DNA of 64,000 bases. Origin: Chromatiaceae bacterium (GTDB lineage: Bacteria; Pseudomonadota; Gammaproteobacteria; Chromatiales; Chromatiaceae). Numbering within the stretch: the first letter of the stretch is position 1; every line of letters starts with the position of its first letter. The notes under the pieces are model-generated. The model saw nothing but the letters and a program-made list of their open reading frames with translations. It was not told the DNA's origin and did no database searches. The DNA is taken from NCBI GenBank assembly GCA_025458165.1, contig JALOTB010000038.1:1-64000 (forward strand), given 5' to 3'. Positions 58,301 through 64,000 of this stretch are shown piece by piece. The translations under genes were made by a program, and so were the position numbers.

Positions 58301-59774
58301 CCAGGCCCCGCTCGAAGACCTGCTGCGGCGCTACGCCCGCACCCGCGGGCCCTTCACCGGCGAGGAGGCGGCCAAGCGCTTTGGGCTCCGCCCGGCCCAG
58401 GTCGAGCCAGTGCTGCGTCTGCTCGAAGGTCAGGGCGTGCTGGTGCGCGGGGAGATCCGCCCGGGCGGGTCGGTGCCCGAGTGGTGCGACGCCGAGGTCC
58501 TGCGTCGCCTGCGTCGGCGCACCCTGGCGCGACTGCGCCGCGAGGTGGCGCCGGTCGACGCCGCGACGCTCGGGCGCTTCCTACCCGGCTGGCAGGGGAT
58601 CGGCGAGGAGCGCACCGGGCGCGACCGACTGCTGGAGGCGATCCTGCCGCTGGAAGGGCTCGCGCTCACCTGGTCGGAGCTCGACCGCGTGCTGCTGCCG
58701 GCGCGGGTCACGGGCTACAGGGGCGAGGAGCTGGACCTCCTCGCCGCGACCGGTCAGTTGGTCTGGGTCGGACGGGGTGCGGCCGGTCCGCGCGACGGGC
58801 GGATCTTGCTCTACCGGCGGTCGGTGGCCCCCGCGCTCCTCGATCCGCCGGACGAGACCGGTGAGCTATCGCCGCTGCACCTCGCCTTGCTCGGGCATCT
58901 GGAGGCACGCGGTGCCTGTTTCCTCGTCGAGCTGATGGGGGCCGTCGAGCACGCGGGGCTCAGGCCTGGCCGGGACGACCTTCAGGTCGCCCTCTGGGAC
59001 CTGGTCTGGGCCGGTCGGATCACCAACGACACCTTCGCCCCGCTGCGCGCGCTGGCGGGCGGGGGTCGGTCCCGCCGGGCGGCGGGTCTGGCCGGCGGGC
59101 GCTGGTCGCTGGTGGCGAGCCTGCTCAGCCCGGTCGTCGAGACCGAGCGACTGGTCGCCCGCGCCCAGATGCTGCTCGAGCGCTACGGGGTGGTGAGCCG
59201 TGAGGCGGTCCAGGCCGAGGGGCTCACGGGCGGCTTCCAGCCGCTCTACCGCGTGCTCAAGGAGCTGGAGGTGGCCGGTCGGGTGCGGCGCGGGCACTTC
59301 GTCGAGGGTCTCTCTGGGGCGCAGTTCGCCCTGCCCGCGGCGGTCGAGCGGCTGCGCGCCGCGCGCATCGACGAGATGCCGGTGGAGGGCTGGTCCGAGC
59401 GCGAGGTCCGCGTCCTCGCGGCCGCTGATCCCGCCAATCCCTATGGCAGCCTGCTGCCCTGGCCGGCGACGCGGGCGGGTGTGATGCCGAGGCGGGTCGC
59501 CGGGGCCTGGGTGGTGCTGGTGGCGGGGCGCCCGCTGCTGTACCTGGGGTCGAGCGGTCGACAGATCCTAAGCTTCCCGCAGGAAGGCGGCGGGGCGCTG
59601 GCGTTGGCCCTGGCGGCGCTGTGCGGCCTGCCTCGCCGCGGGCGTGGGCGGCTGCTGATCCGCGAGATCGACGGCGAGCGTGCGCTCACCTCGCCGCTGC
59701 GCGGGGCGCTGCTGGCGGCGGGATTCGAGCCCGATTACGACGCGTTGGCGCCCACCCCCGGCGGGGTCCGATAG
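55350..59774 (+). CDS. lhr: Lhr, large DEAD/DEAH-type helicase
   Basis: 1474 residues, close to E. coli Lhr (about 1540). Walker A is [22 protein letters not shown] near residue 47, and the DEVH box is [20 protein letters not shown] near 166. [19 protein letters not shown] and [38 protein letters not shown] follow. The long C-terminal part (about 840-1474) has winged-helix-type and Lhr-specific domains. It is an ATP-dependent 3'-5' helicase linked to DNA repair. GTG start at 55350. Confidence 0.94.
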   Translation: [1474 protein letters not shown]

Positions 59775-59899
59775 GGCAGAAGGCCCGCGGCCCCGGCGCC
59801 GCACGCCAGCCGAAAATCCATGCAGGACGGGTATATAATTGCGGCAGTCCGGCCGGTGCGTGCACCGGCCGAAGCGTTTGCGCCGCAAGGGGGCTCGAT

Positions 59900-60856
59900 T
59901 TGTCTACCACCGTTGGCGATCTCCTGAAGGACCCTCTGCTCGGACTGGAAGTGGCAGCGGGCGCGGTGGGGCTTGGGCGCCCCATCCTCACCCCGGAGCT
60001 CAACCGCCCCTCGCTGGAGCTGACCGGGTTCTTCGATTCCTTCCGCTCGGAGCGCATCCAGGTGCTCGGGAAGGGTGAGGTCACCTACGTCGGGGCGCAC
60101 TCGGGCGAGCCAGGGCTGGCCCGCTATCTGGCTCGGATCTTCGACGACGATGTCCCCTGCGCCATCGTCACCAACGGCCGCCCCCCGCCCGATCTCGTCA
60201 CCCAGCGCGCTGAGGTGGTGGGCATCCCGGTGCTGATGACGCGCCACAGCACCACCAAGCTCTACAAGCGGCTCTGGGAGCATCTCGACGCCGAGTTCGC
60301 GCAGGAGACCACGGTCCATGGCGTGCTGCTCGACATCCACGACATGGGCGTGCTCCTGCTCGGCGACAGCGCCGTTGGCAAGAGCGAATGTGCCCTGGAG
60401 CTGATCCGCCGCGGCTTTCACCTGATCGCCGACGATGTCGTATCGATCAAATGCCTGAGTGATTCGGTGCTCATGGGCCGCGCCACCGAGCTATTGCCCT
60501 ATCACATGGAGGCACGGGGGATCGGGATCATCGATATCCGCCTGCTGTTCGGCGTCGCCTCGGTGCGTCCGGACAAGCGCATCACGCTGGCCATCACCCT
60601 CGCCGATTGGGACAAGTCGCGCGATTACGACCGCACGGGGCTCAACGAGGACCACATCGACATCCTCGATGTCGCGGTGCCCCACGTCACCATCCCGGTA
60701 CGGCCCGGGCGAAACGTCGGCACCCTGGTTGAGGTCGCAGCCCTGAACCAGAAGCTCAAGAGCCTCGGCGTCAACACCGCCCAGCTCATGCAGGCGCAGA
60801 TCCTTGAGCGAACCGCGCCCAAGGCGGCGGCGCGTGCCCAGTCGCCGCACGATTGA
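59900..60856 (+). CDS. hprK: HPr kinase/phosphorylase
   Basis: 318 residues. Walker A is LLLGDSAVGKSECALELI near residue 153, preceded by VLLDIHDMGV. HLIADDVVSIKC follows, and the second signature is MEARGIGIIDIRLLFG near 204. The N-terminal domain holds NRPSLELTGFFDSFRSERIQVLGKGE. It phosphorylates Ser of HPr-type proteins. TTG 59900 is chosen, with AAGGGGG 6 nt upstream; the frame extends upstream without homology. Usual neighbours ptsN, rapZ, hpf and npr are not next to it here. Confidence 0.93.
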   Translation: MSTTVGDLLKDPLLGLEVAAGAVGLGRPILTPELNRPSLELTGFFDSFRSERIQVLGKGEVTYVGAHSGEPGLARYLARIFDDDVPCAIVTNGRPPPDLVTQRAEVVGIPVLMTRHSTTKLYKRLWEHLDAEFAQETTVHGVLLDIHDMGVLLLGDSAVGKSECALELIRRGFHLIADDVVSIKCLSDSVLMGRATELLPYHMEARGIGIIDIRLLFGVASVRPDKRITLAITLADWDKSRDYDRTGLNEDHIDILDVAVPHVTIPVRPGRNVGTLVEVAALNQKLKSLGVNTAQLMQAQILERTAPKAAARAQSPHD

Positions 60857-61273
60857 GCTCCGGGTGGAGGTCGGGTACGGCGCCCCCGGCGGGTTGTGGA
60901 CAAGTCTGTCGATAAGGGTTCCAGGGCAACGCGAGAAACCGGGATCGCGAGGCTAGCCACTCCTCGCGCCAGGGCTCGCTTGGCCAGTTAAACCTTTCTC
61001 AATCAGTTTGTTGAAAAACCTGATCGCGCCTCGGTGCACCGCGGAGCTGGCGGGGTGTCGCCCAGGACCAACTGTGCAAAAGGGCGCGTGACAACCAATT
61101 GCCCTGCCGTTTCGCCGAATCTTTGGGGATGGATAGCGCCGCGCCTGGGATTGACCGGCTCGGGTGGCGCAAGGGGCGCCCTAGGTTACTCGCGACCGAT
61201 TCCCGGGGCGCGCAGCGGCCGGTGGACTCGCAACCGGCCTAGGGGGTCTGGTCGGGCCCGACAGGCGGGCTGA
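60857..61273. other. Gene-free stretch after hprK
   Basis: 417 bp. No family motif, RNA fold or repeat was recognised. An A/T-rich spot lies near 60990-61020. The minus-strand gene at 61274 ends at its right border. Confidence 0.4.
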
Positions 61274-61462
61274 TCAGTAGGGCGGCAGGACGCTCACGTC
61301 GCGCAACGCCACCATGAAGATGCGGGCGGCATGGGCACGGGCGTCTTGGGGGTTTGCGGCGTCGACCGTGCCGGTGAAGCACCCGCCGACCCAGACCTGA
61401 TAACGCCGCTCCCGCTCTTGGGTGACACCGGGCGTCCGGGTGCGAATCTGGTTGCGGTTCAT
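61274..61462 (-). CDS. 62-residue protein of unknown function
   Basis: MNRNQIRTRTPGVTQERERR, then YQVWVGGCFTGTVDAANPQDARAHAARIFMVALRDVSVLPPY. It looks like a small alpha/beta fold with one Cys and an alanine-rich helix. GAGGGG lies about 9 nt before the ATG, supporting translation. It sits alone between hprK and the peptidase gene. Not recognised. Confidence 0.6.
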   Translation of the reverse strand: MNRNQIRTRTPGVTQERERRYQVWVGGCFTGTVDAANPQDARAHAARIFMVALRDVSVLPPY

Positions 61463-61715
61463 GGTGCTGGACCCCTCACTTCCCCGGGGCCCCAGGCGGA
61501 CCCCGGATGGATCTTCGTCTCGTCTCCTGCTGCCCTCGCCGGTCGCCGGAGGCCGGCCCGCGGGGAGCTAAACCCTCGTCGTTGGCCTTAAGGCCAGTCC
61601 CGATACCTGTACCTTAGTCTTTGAGCCAGGAGCAATTCGTGACGACCCACTCAATTCCCGACGGTACCCTCAGGGCGGTCGGTGGGGGCGAGGCGGCGGG
61701 GGCTCGCCCGGTACC

Positions 61716-64000
61716 TCAGTCCCGCGAGGTCGGCGTGACGCTGAGCTGCAGCGGTGTCCCGTTGCGCAGCACGCGGATCGCGGTCGCCTGGCCGACCTTC
61801 AGGGCGTTCAGCGCGTAGGTGTAGTCGTAGATGTTCTCGATCTTGCGCCCGGCGACCTCGACGATCAGGTCCCCGGCGAGCAGGCCGCCCTGCTCGGCCG
61901 GCCCCCCCTTCGCGACCCCACTCACGGCGACGCCGGCCAGGTCGCTCTGGGTGTAATCGGGGATGGTGCCGAGATAGGCGCGGAGATTGGCACGGCTGGC
62001 GTCGGTCTTGGGCTTGTCCTGCGCGATGTAGTCCGGCGGCTCCTCGCGCGCCGCGAGCCCCTGGGTGAGCAGGCCGGCCAGGCGTGCGACCTGGGTCAGT
62101 CCCTCGTAGTTCAGCCGATCGGCGGCGTCCCGCGGGGTGTTGTAGTCGGCGTGGCTGCCCGTGAAGAAGGTGAGGACGGGGACCCCGCGTAGGTAAAAGG
62201 AGGTGGTGTCGGTCGGGAGGTAGCTGTCCTCCTGCAGGCGCAGCGGCAGCCCGACCGGGACATTGCGCCGCTCGAGCTCGCCCTTCCAGATCGAGCTGGA
62301 GCCGACCCCCTGGACGTAGAGTGCGCCGTTCAGGCGGCCGACCATGTCGAGGTTGAGGTAGGCGATCACCGGCGGGGCGAGACCGGTCTCGGCCGCCGGG
62401 GCGGCGAAGGTGTCGGCGAAGTGCGCCGACCCCAGCCGCCCGAGCTCCTCCCCGGTCCAGACGGCGAACAGCAAATCGTGACGCAGCGCGAGCCTGCCGG
62501 CCGCCTTCTGGGCGGCGAGGTGCTCGGCGATCTCCAGCAGGGCGGCGACCCCGGAGGCGTTGTCGTCCGCCCCCGGGTGGACCTCACCGGCACCGGACTC
62601 GGCGCGCGAGTCGAGGTCCTTGCCGGTGCCGATGTGGTCGACGTGGGCGCCGAGCACGACCAGCGTCTCCGCGGGCCCGTCGCCGCCGTTGAGCCGACCG
62701 ATCACGTTGCGGTCGCTTGATTGCTGCCGCTCCAGGCGGATGTCTGCGGTCACCCTGATCCCGTCGAGGGCGAAGCCGGGCAGGGGCTCGCCGGCGTCCA
62801 GCGCCCGCTGGGTCTCGCCGAGGTCGCGTCCGGCCGCGGCGAAGAGCCGCTCGGCCGCCACATCGCTGATCGAGACCGCCGGGAGGCTGCCGCCACCGGC
62901 GCCGGCCTCGGCCGCGAGCGGGGCGAGCTGCTCGCGCACCTGAGAGGTCGGGCCGCTCACCACGACCAGCCCGCGGGCACCCTTGTCGCGCGCGACCATC
63001 GCCTTGAAGCGCAGGTCCGCGTACTCGTGCAGGGCCTGGCGCCGCTCGGGGCTGATCCCCTCGGGCATCAGGCGCAGGACCAGGACCCATTTGCCGCTGA
63101 CGTCCAGGTCGGCGTAGGCGTCGTAGGCGGGGGCGCCGTCCTCGGCCGGGGCAAGGATGCCGTAGCCGGCAAAGACGACCTCGGCCGGGTCGACCGCCCC
63201 GCTGCCGGAGAAGGCCAGCGGGCGCCAGTCGGCATCGAGCGCGAGCTCGGCCTCGTCGTCTCCTAGTTTCAGGCTGAGGCGGTTGCCCGGTGCCGGGCTG
63301 ACCCCGCTGGTGAAGGCGTAGTGCTGAAACCAGCCGCCCATGTCGCCCGCCGGGGCAAGCCCGATCCTGGCCATGACGCCGGCGACGTACTCGGTGGCAA
63401 GCCGGCTCCCTGGGGCGCCGGTGAGCCGCCCGGCCATGGGCTCGGCGGTGAGGGCCTCGACATGAAGGCGCAGGTCCTCGGCACGGATCTCGGGACGGGT
63501 GGCGGGTGCCGGGGCAGGCTCGGCCGACGCCGCATCGCGCGAGCCGGCCGGGCGCAGCCCGAGCAGCTCGCGCGCCCGGGCGTCGTTCCACTCGGCGATG
63601 AAGATCTGGGCCTTGCGGTCGGCGGTGCGGCTGCTGGCCCAGGTGAGGCGCTTGCCGTCGGGGGTGAAGACCGGCAGCCCGTCGAAGCCCGGTGTGCCGG
63701 TCACCCGCACCGGCTCGCGCCCCCCCTCGGCGTCGACGATGTAGAGCTCGAAGTTGTCGTAGCCCTGGGCGTTGTTCGCGAAGACGATGTAGTCGCCCGA
63801 GGGGTGAAAGAACGGCGCCCAGGACATCACGCCCATCCGGGTGATCGGACGCTGGTCCGAGCCGTCGGCCCGCATGGTCCAGATCTCGGCGGTCTTGCCC
63901 TGCTCGTCGAAGCGCCGCCAGGTGATGCGCTGGCCGTCGGCGCTGAAGAAGGGGCCGCCGTCGTAGCCGGGGCTCGCCGTCAGTCGGCGGACGTTGCCGC
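61716..64000 (-). CDS. M28 aminopeptidase with TolB-like propeller and PDZ domain, partial at the window edge
   Basis: At least 761 codons; the N-terminus lies beyond 64000. Order seen: WD40/TolB-type propeller blades (APFFHPSGDYIVFANN, GLPVFTPDGKRLTWASS), a PA-like insertion with GLVVVSGPTSQ, then the M28 zinc domain and a C-terminal PDZ. The M28 residues are VVLGAHVDHIGTG, HPGADDNASGVAALLEIA, WTGEELGRLGS, and SHADYNTPRDAADRLNYEG. The PDZ reads GVAKGGPAEQGGLLAGDLIVEVAGRKI. It is probably an exported metallo-aminopeptidase. The fusion of propeller, PA, M28 and PDZ is less common than M28-PA alone. Confidence 0.9.
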   Translation of the reverse strand, partial: GNVRRLTASPGYDGGPFFSADGQRITWRRFDEQGKTAEIWTMRADGSDQRPITRMGVMSWAPFFHPSGDYIVFANNAQGYDNFELYIVDAEGGREPVRVTGTPGFDGLPVFTPDGKRLTWASSRTADRKAQIFIAEWNDARARELLGLRPAGSRDAASAEPAPAPATRPEIRAEDLRLHVEALTAEPMAGRLTGAPGSRLATEYVAGVMARIGLAPAGDMGGWFQHYAFTSGVSPAPGNRLSLKLGDDEAELALDADWRPLAFSGSGAVDPAEVVFAGYGILAPAEDGAPAYDAYADLDVSGKWVLVLRLMPEGISPERRQALHEYADLRFKAMVARDKGARGLVVVSGPTSQVREQLAPLAAEAGAGGGSLPAVSISDVAAERLFAAAGRDLGETQRALDAGEPLPGFALDGIRVTADIRLERQQSSDRNVIGRLNGGDGPAETLVVLGAHVDHIGTGKDLDSRAESGAGEVHPGADDNASGVAALLEIAEHLAAQKAAGRLALRHDLLFAVWTGEELGRLGSAHFADTFAAPAAETGLAPPVIAYLNLDMVGRLNGALYVQGVGSSSIWKGELERRNVPVGLPLRLQEDSYLPTDTTSFYLRGVPVLTFFTGSHADYNTPRDAADRLNYEGLTQVARLAGLLTQGLAAREEPPDYIAQDKPKTDASRANLRAYLGTIPDYTQSDLAGVAVSGVAKGGPAEQGGLLAGDLIVEVAGRKIENIYDYTYALNALKVGQATAIRVLRNGTPLQLSVTPTSRD

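Noticed and set aside
60857..61273. Possible tRNA or structured RNA in the gap after hprK
   Set aside because: No cloverleaf, T-arm motif or long stem was found.
61582..61595. Perfect palindrome TGGCCTTAAGGCCA
   Set aside because: Short, with no loop or T-run and no second copy seen; no function can be assigned.
61621..61818. Small plus-strand gene with an AGGAG site at the right end
   Set aside because: It overlaps the C-terminus of the M28 peptidase antisense and shows no homology.

Overview
The window comes from a GC-rich gammaproteobacterium, most likely a purple sulfur bacterium or close relative (Chromatiaceae-like). This is an inference from gene content: soxY-soxZ without the rest of sox, a DsrC-family sulfur carrier with both C-terminal cysteines, a bidirectional [NiFe] hydrogenase of the HoxFUYH type, an isc operon preceded by cysE, and FolE2. 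Codon use is uniformly GC-rich, and almost every long stretch is a housekeeping gene with recognisable family motifs.

Layout. Positions 1-99 are the 3' end (domains V and VI) of a group IIC-like intron. A small heat-shock protein gene (ibpA-like, minus) follows, with a very clear ROSE-type RNA thermometer over its ribosome binding site. The hoxF-U-Y-H cluster (826-5320) is next, but hoxF and hoxH each carry an internal out-of-frame deletion. recC-recB-recD (5541-14115) is a tightly overlapped set encoding exonuclease V. Then come a Tyr/Pro-rich membrane-anchored protein, folE2, xseB-ispA, parE, a FIST-domain sensor protein, a YceH-family protein, and a DsrC-like protein with a 71-residue neighbour.

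Positions 22490-25696 (minus) look like a heme/iron uptake and handling unit: exbB-exbD-tonB, a DUF3050 heme-oxygenase-fold protein and a HugZ-like flavin-barrel protein. tonB contains a 16-unit hexanucleotide repeat and a one-base frameshift. Positions 25734-27352 encode a UreH/TauE-like membrane protein and an AAA+ regulator that has lost the GAFTGA loop. Further on are an AGCS amino-acid symporter, bolA, two lineage-type genes (a P-loop-like protein and a membrane-free Cache-domain protein), a candidate small RNA with anti-Shine-Dalgarno stretches, and msrA.

Positions 32756-40425 hold a HAD phosphatase with tgt-yajC-secD-secF, then suhB, trmJ and cysE. The isc operon (40454-46211) is complete: iscR, iscS, iscU, iscA, hscB, hscA, fdx, iscX. 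A putative IscR box and sigma70-type promoter lie in front of it. A rhodanese, an LpxL-type acyltransferase, soxZ-soxY, a BepA-like M48 protease, and a VWA/MoxR pair follow. The right end has a 65-residue acidic protein with its own promoter and terminator, a methylisocitrate-lyase-like enzyme, a Sel1-repeat protein, the giant helicase Lhr, a lone HPr kinase, a small unknown protein, and a large M28 peptidase that runs off the edge.

No tRNA, rRNA, CRISPR array or complete insertion sequence was recognised. Points most worth a second look are the candidate anti-SD small RNA (about 31830-31925, minus), the double lesion in the Hox hydrogenase, the ROSE thermometer, the frameshifted microsatellite tonB, the GAFTGA-less AAA+ protein, and a paired-palindrome module directly downstream of hoxH and of the VWA gene.
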